Positions 25,656 through 35,154 of a DNA stretch of 64,000 nucleotides are shown here, one piece after another. A program made the translations under genes and the position numbers. Origin of the DNA: Gloeopeniophorella convolvens (Eukaryota > Basidiomycota > Agaricomycetes > Russulales); contig WTXD01000012.1 in the NCBI GenBank assembly GCA_022496205.1, positions 553,358 to 617,357 on the forward strand, given 5' to 3'. The first letter of the stretch is position 1. The number at the start of each line of letters is the position of its first letter. The notes below the pieces were generated by a model, which was not told where the DNA came from, searched no databases, and saw only the letters and a program-made list of their open reading frames with translations.

Positions 25656-25925
25656 CGCGTTGGTGCTGGCTCAGCAAGCATGAAAGCACCGGTGTTGACT
25701 AGAGGTGTGCAAGGAGCCTCAATGGATTTTCTTGCTTGCCACGAGCTCAGCGGCGCCGTCGTTGTCGGTCGCGGGGACGGCGTGTTCAAAGACAAGCTCA
25801 GAGTGTATTGAACCGACTGCGCCAGAACACCGCGGCGAGCCAAGTCCGGGAGCCCGGCCCGCCGATCAACGTCACCTTTTCGCGTATGACGTAAGCATGC
25901 ACTACATTGCATCCAGCTCACGACG
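25656..25925. promoter_or_regulatory. Divergent promoter CSF1 / CX9C protein
   Basis: The 270 bp between the two start codons must carry both promoters. No strong TATA element is obvious. Open frames crossing it are shadows. Confidence 0.4.
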
Positions 25926-26189
25926 ATGCAGCCAACGGCCCTCGCAGCGTCGGCGGCGGGCACAACGACGCCCCTGCGCCGCCTCGCGATCGCATCCACT
26001 ACCACCTGCGCCGAGCACGCCACTGCGTACGGCAAGTGCATCGTCGCAACGTACACCGACGTCCGCCAGGACATCTGCAAGGCCGAATTCGAAAAGTTCG
26101 GCGCGTGCATGCGCCAGGCTGTGCGTCGATCCCCGTCTACCCCACTTTCAACTCACCACGTTTGGGCACAGATGAAGCGCAAGTGGTGA
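25926..26189 (+). CDS. Twin CX9C protein, NDUFAF8-like complex I assembly factor
   Basis: Small CHCH-type protein probably imported into the mitochondrial intermembrane space. Exons 25926-26120 and 26172-26189; 70 aa ending MKRKW. The 51-nt intron (GTGCGT...CACAG) is a multiple of three without a stop, so the unspliced frame also reads through to the same end. Key sequence: CAEHATAYGKC (CX9C), then CKAEFEKFGAC (a second CX9C) and MRQAMKRKW. Spacing and the AYGKC and EFEKF words match NDUFAF8 (C17orf89), which partners NDUFAF5 in arginine hydroxylation of NDUFS7. Other CX9C proteins cannot be excluded at this length. Confidence 0.78.
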   Translation: MQPTALAASAAGTTTPLRRLAIASTTTCAEHATAYGKCIVATYTDVRQDICKAEFEKFGACMRQAVRRSPSTPLSTHHVWAQMKRKW

Positions 26190-26426
26190 CCCCGCCACGA
26201 ACAAATCAAGCTGCTGTTGGAGTCCACTTCCGTGCTACGTACCCGTCGGGGACCCGCCTGTATCTTCGCGGGGGGAGGCGTCGCGAAAGTCGTACCGTAC
26301 GACCAGAGTCCGATATAGAATTAAATACACGCATCTCCGCCTCGTCGCAGAAACACAAGCCAAGCTCGCATGCAGGCAGCAGCACCATACATAAATACCG
26401 CGCCCCATCTCTAAAAAGCGCGCGCC

Positions 26427-27328
26427 TCACCCGCCATCCTCGGGCGGGTCCATCCCGCCCGGCACGCGCCGCTCCCGCTCCCGCTCGCCCGCGCCCTCGC
26501 CCGCCTCCGCCTCCTCCCGCGGCCGCGCCGGCGCCCGCCGCACAGGCCTGAACTCGCGCTGCGCCTCGTACAACAGCCGCAGGCTCCGCCCGACCGCCGC
26601 GCGGTCCCGCTCGCGCACCTCGTCGGACGGCGGCGGCGGCGGGGGGCTGCGCACGTGCCGCCACAGCAGCCCGAGCCGCAGTTCGAGCACCGCGCCTGCG
26701 CCCGGCGCGAGCGCATCCGTGTACGCCGGCGTACCCCGTGCGGGCGCGGGCGTCAGGTCGAGCGCGCCGCGCGCCGTGGCGTTCGCTACCGCGTGTGCGT
26801 ATACCACTTCGTATGCGATCGTCGCGGCGCAGGCGGAGAGGGCGATGATGGTGAGGTCGAGAAGGACGAGTTGCGCGCGCGAGGGTGTGTACGCTGTGCG
26901 TGTGCGCCGCCAGTGCGGGCGCCCGTCAGTGCCCAGGCACGGTGTACGGAATTGAATGGGGAGGCGGCGCACCCATCCCGACGAAATCGAGCACGACGGC
27001 ACGCCCGTCCGGCGCGCCATCAAAGGCGTGCGTCCATAGGCTGCTCGCGTTGAACAGCGCGATGAGCATGAAGCGGAAGCGCAGCGTGCGTTTCGGACCA
27101 AAGTCGCCTGGGTGCGACAGCTGGAACTGCCCCGCCGCGCGGGCGAGCAGCGGGACAAGAGACGGGGCCAGCAGAAAGGAGAGCACGTGCAGCTGGTACA
27201 GCAGTGCATCGAGCTGGGGGTCAGACGCAGACGATGCAGGGATCAGTATGTGCGGGGTGGGTGCGGGGTACAGTGGGACGCACGGAGCTGATGATGTGCT
27301 GGCGCTGGGCATTGTACGGCGTGTGCAT
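26427..27328 (-). CDS. DUF1746 membrane protein (Dsc E3 ligase subunit-like)
   Basis: Exons (minus) 27328-27284, 27213-26973, 26893-26427; 250 aa. The first exon (MHTPYNAQRQHIISS) splices to LDALLYQLHVLSFLLAPSLV, then FRFMLIALFNASSLWTHAF and PDGRAVVLDFVGM, and after the second splice AYTPSRAQLVLLDLTIIALS. This layout (start helix, two membrane segments, a GRxxxLDFxG loop, then PSRxxLxxLDL) is the fungal DUF1746 domain. Some members are linked to the Golgi Dsc ubiquitin ligase complex; that link is from memory and less certain than the domain. The C-terminal 100 residues are Arg/Glu/Pro-rich and hydrophilic. The last intron is 79 nt, long for this region. Confidence 0.75.
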
Positions 27329-27479
27329 GACATGTAGGATGCGGGCGGGACCGCGCAGCGCAGATCAGAGTGTCTGGCGACGGGCGGGACGAGAGGGAAG
27401 AGGGAGCGAGCAGTGCAGAGGTGTTCTGGGCGCGGGGCCGACGTCCACCGCCTGACGCCCGCTCGTTGCCGCGTCCCTT

Positions 27480-27980
27480 CCAAGCTTCTCGCGGCCCGGC
27501 CTCAGCTCTCCGCCTCCTACCAATGGCACTTCAGTCGAGCGTCCGGCCACGTCTCTGACGCACTGCTTCTGTTTAAGAGTCCACGACCCAAGTTGCTCCC
27601 AGCACCTGATCCCTCTGCCCACTCGGGCCAAGCTTCAATGGACGATTCTGAGGCTGGTGCTTCCTTGGCAGCGTCTCGTTCTTCTGCTGACACGGCTGCG
27701 CTGACCCATGGAGCGCCAGAGAATGCCCGAGCCTGCCAAGCCAGTGTTCCTGCCAGGCCAGTGAGGACATGCACCACGTCTTTGTACACTGCCCTGCGTT
27801 TGCACCCTTTAGGGAAGCCTGTACGTACCAGATGCCAGCCAGTCTGTCCAGGCTCCTCACCGGGGTCGAAACCACAGATGGACTGCAAATGCGCAGTTGG
27901 AGGACCTGTCCCGGCCCTTTGCGGCCGAAACCCCTGTGTCTCCTACTCGAGATGGGTCTACGAATAGAATAGAATAATTA
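27480..27980 (+). mobile_element. Decayed LINE (non-LTR retrotransposon) 3' end
   Basis: In one frame from about 27,740 the sequence reads ASEDMHHVFVHCPAFAPFRE, the Cys/His knuckle typical of the C-terminal end of Tad/I-type LINE reverse transcriptase ORFs. Upstream coding character is spread over several frames with stops, so the ORF is dead. It ends near a TAGAATAGAATA simple tail (about 27,963). No flanking duplication was identified. A domain-level match would be needed to place the clade. Confidence 0.45.
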
Positions 27981-28058
27981 GTCGACTACGACGCCTCTAC
28001 GAACATTGGTCCTGAGTGGCTTATATCAACTAGTCAACCAATGAATATTCTATTCTAT
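27964..28058. repeat. 13-bp inverted repeat ATAGAATAGAATA / TATTCTATTCTAT
   Basis: A perfect 13-bp inverted pair at 27964-27976 and 28046-28058, separated by 69 bp, immediately after the LINE relic. It could be two oppositely oriented element tails or a small foldback element. Confidence 0.5.
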
Positions 28059-28184
28059 CCTTGGGCGTCTCCTGATGTTCCTCCCTTGTGTTCAGTATCT
28101 AGATCATCATGGTATCAATGACCTGGTGAGACAGGGGCTGAGGGGTGAGACGGCATCGCTATCGGGGCGGCCACTGCCTATCAT

Positions 28185-28192
28185 TATAAAAG
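28185..28192 (+). promoter_or_regulatory. TATA box of tandem-family copy 1
   Basis: TATAAAAG lies 83 bp upstream of the copy 1 start codon. Equivalent CATAAAG (30196) and CATAAAT (31495) elements lie 84 and 71 bp upstream of copies 2 and 3, so spacing is conserved across the three promoters. Confidence 0.6.
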
Positions 28193-28267
28193 CTAACCAA
28201 CTTGTTCAAACCCGTGCAGCAGCGAGTACAACAGTCACTCACCCCCCTCACCCCTCCTATCTCAACA

Positions 28268-29099
28268 ATGTCAGAAAGTGTTCCTTATCCATCTTCTTAT
28301 GTTCCCTCTGAGATGCCAGAGCAACCCCTCCGACGCGAGCAGGCAGAAGCAGCGGAGAGAGCAGCAGCAGCAGCAGTGGTCCGTCAAATCCCTTCTGCCC
28401 CCTGGCCCTCGCCCCTAAACACCCATCCTCACCAACTGTCTGCAGAAATTTGAGACACTTCTACCCATGAAATACCTGCCGAACGAACTCAATCTCTGGC
28501 TCAATCCGGACACTAAAATTCGCTGCCCCCCCGGGGAAGAGCAGTTCCCTCAGCTGTGGTACGGCATTGGATTCAACCACGAGCACCTCGCTGCCTACGC
28601 GAAGAAGCGCAACATCTGGCGACAGGACGACAGCCCCTACACGTCCAAGCTATTCAGTGCGGAGGTGGCTGGCGGGCCCATGCTGCGTCGGGCCACCGGC
28701 TGGTCATTCCTCGAGATTCGCGCACCCTACTCGAAGCAATATGTCCGCATGGTCGCCATCTATTCTAACTACTGGATGAATGAGCAGTTGCTTGATGCGC
28801 GTTCAATGGGCGTCCTCTTGGACCGGATCAGGCGGGAATTCGACATCGACGGCGAGCCGATGTGGTACTACGACCGACTTGGCTTCGATTGGGAATATCT
28901 CGAAACGTTTCCGCAGAGGTACGCCGAGCGGGTTGAGAAGGAGCGCAGGCAAGAGGGTATGTTGCCGCTTGCCTCACATACTATTCTTGCTCACCAAGGC
29001 AACGTAGCTCGCAGGTCTAAGCGTGCAGCCCGGGCTGCAAGGGCCGTCGCCCTGCCTGGTGCTCCCGAATCCAAGTCGGCGGCTGAGTCTGAGCAGTAG
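28268..29099 (+). CDS. Tandem family copy 1, unknown function
   Basis: I do not recognise this family. Exons 28268-28378, 28446-28956, 29008-29099; 237 aa. The short first exon codes a charged Ala-rich start (37 aa). Exon 2 carries the conserved core: LPMKYLPNELNLWL, LWYGIGFNHEHLAAYAKK, GWSFLEIRAPYSKQY, then IYSNYWMNEQLLDARS and GEPMWYYDRLGFDWEYL. No signal peptide or membrane segment. Exon 3 codes a basic Ala/Arg-rich tail ending in a TAG. The bases after that TAG align with a neighbouring relic in which the frame stays open (about 20 more codons), so the stop may be a derived truncation. The second intron is 51 nt without a stop. Confidence 0.8.
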
Positions 29100-30279
29100 G
29101 CCACCGTCACCGCTGCCTTGGAATCCCTTACCCTCGAGACGAAGGGAAGCTTTTAGTGCGATCGTCCATATCTTGCCAAATGCTCTCTGCTGCTGCTAGT
29201 CAGGTTTGTTTGTTTTATTTATCCATAGTACCATCATCGCCACACTTGCCTGGCCTGCTTACTCATTGCCTTTCCTGTGTCAGGCGTGCGGCATTCGCCA
29301 CACTAGGAAAAACGCTAGACACGATGCACATCCATGCACAGTGCCGCATGAACAACGAAGGCAACGTTGTGCGTCCAATCTTCTATACGGCCTAGAATAC
29401 ATGAGGACGAAACATTGATGACATCAAGCGTGATGGACGGGAGTGCATGCGTGCGGCTGTCCCGCCGACGCGGCGTCGGCGGCTCTCGGCGACCCTGTCC
29501 CTTCTGAGGGTACCCATGAGTCTGAGCAGCAAGTCACTGTCACCGCTGCCCTGGAATCTCTTACTCTCGAGCCGAAGTAATCTTCCAGTACCATTGTCTA
29601 GGTTCTGTCGAAATGCTCCCCACCGTACTATAGCCGCATAGCCAGCTTTGTCTGCATTTTACATATCCTGCATTGCCTTCACCACCGGCATGTGATAGGA
29701 GACATGCTGGACGCGATGCGATTCTCGCCTATAAGTAAGGATCACTTGATGAGCGAGCACGATGGCCGGGAGCGCCCGCATCCGGGCTGTCCCAGAGCGC
29801 TTGGTGCCAGCGACCCTGTGGCGCCGGCGGCGTTCCTTCAGCGCCTCGGCAACCCTTCCGTCATGCCAACCACATACGTAGTCGGACGGTATGTGTATGC
29901 GCACAGCACGACGAGCACATAGCTAGGGCTCATACTTCCCCTACCAATGTCGGCTTTATTTGTTGTTCCTCGGCGTGGAACAATTGCACCAAATCTTACC
30001 AAGATTGTGAAACATGGTGAGGCTGGGCAACCCCACATGGCTACCACAGCTTTGCGACAACTCTCCGTGGTGCGCTGCGTCGGATCAGACTGCTCTTCAC
30101 ATTTCACCAACCGAGACTCTTGACGGTGTAGATCTCTATAATCCCCACCTTGCCCCCACTAGCCGTTGAAAACACAACCCCGAGCTGCGTCTCGGCATAA
30201 AGCAACTGACGGCGTCGCGTCTGCGCGACTCGGTTTCGAACATACCTCTGTACCCCCTGGCACGATCCCTACTCGCAGA
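29100..30279. repeat. Spacer with degenerate copies of the family's 3' unit
   Basis: 29516-29577 repeats the end of copy 1 (29085-29145) with modest divergence, including the words TCTGAGCAG and TCACCGCTGCC. Downstream flanks also match (around 29,165 and 29,590), so a unit of roughly 430 bp was tandemly duplicated. A third related piece is at about 29,755-29,840, matching 29,431-29,500 (both begin GATGG[A/C]CGGGAG and share GCGACCCTGT). No intact gene is present. Confidence 0.6.
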
Positions 30280-31084
30280 ATGCCAAGAAGCATCGCATGG
30301 GACTATCCTGACGTTCCCGAAGGTCTGACGCCTGAAGAATACGGCCAGCTCATGCGGGCACAAGAAGCTGAAGAAGCGGCTGCAGAGCGTGTGGTCTGTA
30401 CCGGTCTTTGCTTCCCTCTCGCCCTGCGTCCCGACGCACTAACCCACTTACTCTCCGCAGAAATTTGACACGCTCTTCCCCATGAAACACTTGCCGGCTC
30501 ACCTCAACCTCTGGTTCGGTGGGAGCGCCCCCCTCTACTATGGTACGGCATCGGCTTCAACCACGAGCACCTCGCCGCCTACGCGAAGAAGCGCGGCTTC
30601 TGGCTGGACTCGGACACGTCCTACGAATCCAAGCTGCACGTCGCCGAGGTGATTGGCGGGCCCCGGCTGCGCAAGGAGATCGGCTGGCCATATCTCAAGA
30701 TCCGCGCGCCGTACTCGAAGCAGTACGCGCGCATCATCGGCATGTTTTCGAGCTACTGGGCATACGAGCGGATCCTCGACGTGCGCCAGCAGACGCTGCT
30801 TTTGGATCGGATCAAGGAGGAGTTCGGCATCGACGGCGAGCCGATGTGGTACTATGACATGATGGAATGCGACTGGGAGTATCTGAAGGTGTTCCCGAAG
30901 AGGTATGCTAGGGCGTACGAGAAGCAGCGCAAGCGGCGCGGTATGTCGCCGCGTTCCTGGACTGGTATTCCTTGCTCATCTAGATGTTTCAGAGCTTGAG
31001 GTTGAACAGGCGGCGACAGCAGCCCCCGCCCCTGCCGAATCTGCAAGGGCCCCCAAGCCCAACGGAGCCGCCTCGGAGGATTAA
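30280..31084 (+). pseudogene. Tandem family copy 2, frameshifted
   Basis: Exons 30280-30393, 30461-30940, 30984-31084, with the same intron positions as copies 1 and 3. Total exon length is 695 nt, one short of a multiple of three. The break is in the run of six C at 30528-30533: before it the frame reads LPAHLNLWFGGSAP, after it the conserved LWYGIGFNHEHLAAYAKKRG continues one frame over. The rest of the core is intact (PYLKIRAPYSKQYARIIGMF, ERILDVRQQTLLLDRIKEEF, GEPMWYYDMMECDWEYL), as is an acidic third exon. It may be a recent pseudogene or a homopolymer sequencing error; strong conservation downstream favours an error or a very recent event. Confidence 0.7.
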
Positions 31085-31565
31085 CAGGCCACCACCGGTA
31101 CCACCCAGAGCCTCACCGCCAGCACAGAATCCATTTCTCCCGAGTCGGCCGGACACCCTACACACGACCGCCCAGATCTTGTTGAACTGCTCTCCACTAT
31201 CGCTCTTTAATTTCGTTTAAACCTTGCACAAACTGCGAATTGTCCGTACTACGTCGTGTGCACGATAGCTGACGGAAGTAGTCTGTATATGCATATACAC
31301 AAGGCATCGAAATCCAAGCCGGCTTGAGCACGTCGGTGCACATGCAAGCCGAGATGGCGGCCCCTGTCTTTGTACCCGGCGCTCGCAAAATTCGGAGGCT
31401 AGCCGCAATTGCGTAATGCTACCAGCGGGCCCTTGTAGCCACAAGTGGATAACACAAGCGGGGCATCTGTGTCCGCGATGTAAGCATAAATCGTCGAGTG
31501 ATTGCAACTGAACTCGCGTCTGCAAGACCCGTCCCCTTCCCTTTCTCACCACCGTTGCTCAGAGC
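31085..31565. other. Spacer between copies 2 and 3
   Basis: 481 bp with no gene. It contains a perfect 16-bp palindrome TGTATATGCATATACA at 31284-31299 and the CATAAAT element of copy 3. Confidence 0.5.
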
Positions 31566-32357
31566 ATGTCAAAACATGTCCCTTCGGCGGCTGACGCCTC
31601 CGATTACTGGTCGCCAGAGAAATTCCTCGAGCGAAAGCAGGCAGCCCGAGCAAAGAGAAAGGCCATAGAGCGCGAGGTCTGTCGAACCTCTGCCACCCTC
31701 TGGCTACCGCGTTTTGACGATCATATTCACCTAAGTAACATCTGCAGAAACTAAAAACGCACCTGCCCATGAAGCGCCTGCCACGCGAACTCAACCTCTG
31801 GCTTGGCGCGAAGAGCCCCCACCTCCTCTGGTACGGCATCGGCTTCAACCACCAGCACCTCGCCGCGTATGCGAAGAAAGTCGGCATCTGGTCGGACGAC
31901 GACGTGTCCTACGAAGAGAAGCTCACCGTGGCCGACATATGCAGCGTGCCTATCTTGCAGCGCGCGACCGGCTGGCCGCACCTCGAGATCCGCGTGCCGT
32001 ACTCGAAGCCGTACCAGCGCATCATCGGCATCTACTCGAGCTACTGGGCGTTCGAGCGGATGCTGAGTCCAGAGGATGAAGCCGAGCTCGTGCGCAGAAT
32101 TGAGGAAGGATTTGAGATTCAAGGCGAGCTGTTGTGGTACTATGACCGACGGGTGTGTGATCACGAATATCTTGGGGTGTTCCCAGAGAGGTACGCCAGG
32201 GAATATAGGAGACAGCTCCAGGAACATAATGGTATGTTGCTGCCCGGTTCGACTGTGTCCTTCTCCCTGATTTTTCTCCCTCATTGCAGCCGCCAAGGAG
32301 TCTGGTGTTACTACCGATCCTATCCCGGAAAACCATCGCCTTCTCGAGACGGACTAG
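31566..32357 (+). CDS. Tandem family copy 3, unknown function
   Basis: Exons 31566-31676, 31748-32231, 32290-32357; 220 aa. The first exon is exactly as long as in copy 1 (111 nt) but the sequence has diverged (MSKHVPSAADASDYWSPEKF). The core is well kept: LPMKRLPRELNLWLGAKSP, LLWYGIGFNHQHLAAYAKKV, GWPHLEIRVPYSKPYQRII, YSSYWAFERML and WYYDRRVCDHEYLGVFPERY. The C-terminal exon is short and unlike those of the other copies (KESGVTTDPIPENHRLLETD). It lacks the 18-residue longer loop seen in copy 1 before the LWYGIGF motif. Soluble, cytosolic or nuclear by appearance; no function can be assigned. Confidence 0.8.
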
Positions 32358-33208
32358 TGTTCTGTATGCTTACTCTATGCGGTTCACGTTCAACGTTTAT
32401 GTCTTGTCGAAGCCTTCCACTGTTGCTCTCTTGTTTTGTTTAGCTATCGCCTGCTGCCAAGTACCCATGTCACTCGATGATTGTTGTCACATATTGTATT
32501 GTGTACACCTTGTGTCAGTTGTCTCGAACTCCCCCCAGAGTGTTGTGCGGGCCACCGCATCAGGCTTGCATGAGGTAGAGTTGAAGTAAATCTCGGAAAC
32601 AACTATCCTCTGTCAACCCGGTTTCATGGAGAAGTGACGGGTCATCGATCGTCATCCCTCTGCGAGCACGGTCTTGTGCACCAGTAGGGCCACAGTTACA
32701 GTACAGTACTGATCATGATCACGCTAGTGCTCTACATCTGCACCAGCGCCTCTATAGACCACAAGTGGCACCAAGTTGGATTTGCACTACGAGTGTCGCG
32801 ATCCGAGATCATGCGCGGGGGCCAATTGGCAGAGTGACCTTGCTACAATATCTGAAGTGTTACAAAGTAATCGTATATACGTACTATGAGTAAAGGTCGC
32901 GCCTTTGCTGCGAATCCAAGGCTGTAAGTAATAGCTTGAGCAGACTTTGGACTCAGTCGACGTCTCGTCTTGAGCTCTTCATGTGACGACAGCAATGGCA
33001 AATGCCTCCGCCCAGTGGACTGGGACATGACTTCCTGCAAAAACATCAATGCCCGAGCCAGAGCGGCAGCCCCGCCCAATGAAACGGCCCAGAAACCGAA
33101 GCGAAACATTACATTCAGTCCAGAACAGGATACAGCAACAACAGCACCCGGCCCCACCACACACACGCACACACACATATCCAGCGATCCTACACACGCA
33201 GCGTGCCC
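32358..33208. other. Intergenic, no gene seen
   Basis: About 850 bp between copy 3 and the convergent four-helix gene. It contains a CA-rich simple stretch near 33,160-33,180. Overlapping frames at 32,970-33,200 are shadows or 3' UTR. Confidence 0.5.
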
Positions 33209-33302
33209 TCACTGCAACTCGTCCTCCGAGTGCTTCCGCAGCCCCGGCGGCGACTCCGCGCGCTTCACATCACCCTCCGCGAACGAGTACCGCGGCGCCT
33301 CC

Positions 33303-34356
33303 TCATCCTCGTCGCGGTACCCCCCGCAAGCCCCCGAGCTCGAGCTCCTCATGGTACCGCGAGCCCGGCAGCCCGCCGTCGTGCGGGTCGTACAGCCCGC
33401 CCTTCGCGAGCGGCGCCACGCCCTCGAGCTCGGCCGAGTCTGTCGACGCGCGCCGCGCGCGCGCGGCCTCTTCCTCCTTCGTGCCCGCGCCCGCGCCCGC
33501 CGCCGTGGCGTCCGCGGGGAAGTAGTGCGAGTCGTACACCGTCGCGCCGCTCGCGTCCTTGTAGCGCACGAAGCCGGGCAGCAGGTGGCCCGCGTCGGAC
33601 GAGCCGCGCGCGTGCGAGGGCATGCGCGATGTGCGCTTCTGCGTGCGCACCTGGTAGACGTAGCGCGTCGCGACGATCGCGCTGTCTACATACACACACA
33701 CACACCGCGCACGTCAGCACGAGCTGGGAAAGGAGGGGGGGCGACGCACAGAGCTCGAGGAAGAGGATGATCACCACGAACGCGATGTACACGCCGCGGA
33801 GCGTGCTGAACAGCGACGCGCACTGGTCCTGCGCCTGCGGGTTCTTGATCGCGCGCTGGCACGCCGCGACGGTGTCCTTGTGCGTCGCGTGCACGACGAC
33901 GTAGAGGTAGTACCCCGCGACGCCGAGGTTGATCACAAAGTGCGTGTACAGCCCGATCGCGTACGCCGTCACGAACGACTGCTTGCGCACGATCACGCCG
34001 ATAAGCCTGCGCGAGGATCGGGGGCGTCAGCGGGCGAGGGCAGGGAAAGGCAGGGGGAAGACGCACCCGACGGCAGAGATGAGGCAAAAGAACGTCTCGA
34101 CGATGCCGCCTGCGATAAACGCGCCGCGCTCCTTGTCCGTGAGCGCGTCCGCGGCTGCGCATACACACACACATCAGCACGGCCCCGCGGCGCAGGAAAG
34201 GGCGCACGCACTGGCCACCTCGAACCACATCACGATCGCGAGCAGCCCCGCGAGGAGGAGCCCGAGCAGGGACGTGATGACCACGCACACGCGCACGGGC
34301 AGACAGCAGCAGAAGCGCTCGCGCTGGAAGATCCAGTAGAGAACGCCGTGGCCCAT
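33303..34356 (-). CDS. Four-helix membrane protein of unknown function
   Basis: Exons (minus) 34356-34212, 34154-34067, 34006-33750, 33685-33303; 290 aa. Four hydrophobic segments: VCVVITSLLGLLLAGLLAIV, GAFIAGGIVETFFCLISAVG, AYAIGLYTHFVINLGVAGYY and GVYIAFVVIILFLELY, the last completed by splicing. The loop between helices 3 and 4 holds two cysteines and is probably lumenal. The soluble tail is Ala/Ser/Glu-rich. The frame ends at 33303, but one frame over, past a run of six G at about 33,327-33,332, an acidic tail continues to a stop at 33209 (ending LRKHSEDELQ). With one G fewer the product would be 321 aa. Tetraspan layout resembles fungal MARVEL-type proteins, but I cannot assign a family. 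Confidence 0.65.
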
Positions 34357-35154
34357 CGTCGGATAGTAGAGTGTAGGACGAGAGGGTTGGAGGGAGGGGA
34401 GGGGGGGGACAGGGGGACAAGCAGGTAAAAAATGTGGAGGAGAAAGGGCAAGAGCCGCGCGGCGGGCGTGCGCTATTGAGGCAACGCGGGCGTGCGGCGG
34501 TGCGAGTGCGCACGCAGGGCCGCTGATGCAGATGATCGGATGCTCGGTTGCCTCGGCCAAGCCGGCGTCGATCGCCTCGCTTGCAGGAACTTGGCATCTC
34601 CTTGTGTCTCTTCCGCCCCTGCACCACTGCTCTTTCCGCGCTGGCCTTCCGGCATGCGCCCGCAGGTGGGCAGCAGGGGAGGACGCGGGCTGCTCGGCTC
34701 ATGCACCGCCCCCAAGCATTGTGTGTGGCCTGGGAAGGCAGTTGATAGCAACGCCCTTGTCATCGAACGAGACGTGGGAACGAATCGGACCATCGAAGCC
34801 TGCCATTTTTGGTTCTGCGGCTGCGACCACAGCAGTTGCCTATTCCGTATCACAGATCGGACCAGGCGACGTGGCGCTGCACTGGGGCGCTGCTCGGTGC
34901 TCGGTGCACAGCCTCCAGGCGCACGCTGCGACCGCCCTTGCAGCGTTCGGCGGGAGATAATTCCATATGCGTCTACCGCGGGTACGCGCACGGAGTTACC
35001 ATATGCCACTGGCAGGGCAGGGCACACCCCACGAGAAATATTACAACCACAGGACAGGCGTAGTACGTGTAAATAGTGAGACAACACAACATGAGAAAGC
35101 GATACCAGAACGACACTCATACTTAGGCTGGATGGATGGATGCGGCAGTGGACA
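34357..35154. other. Intergenic, frames on both strands but no supported gene
   Basis: About 800 bp between the four-helix gene and THO1. Frames of 140-230 codons exist on both strands (34492-35076 plus, 35168-34473 minus), but this is expected in GC-rich DNA. None shows a family motif or conserved splice pattern. Confidence 0.45.
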
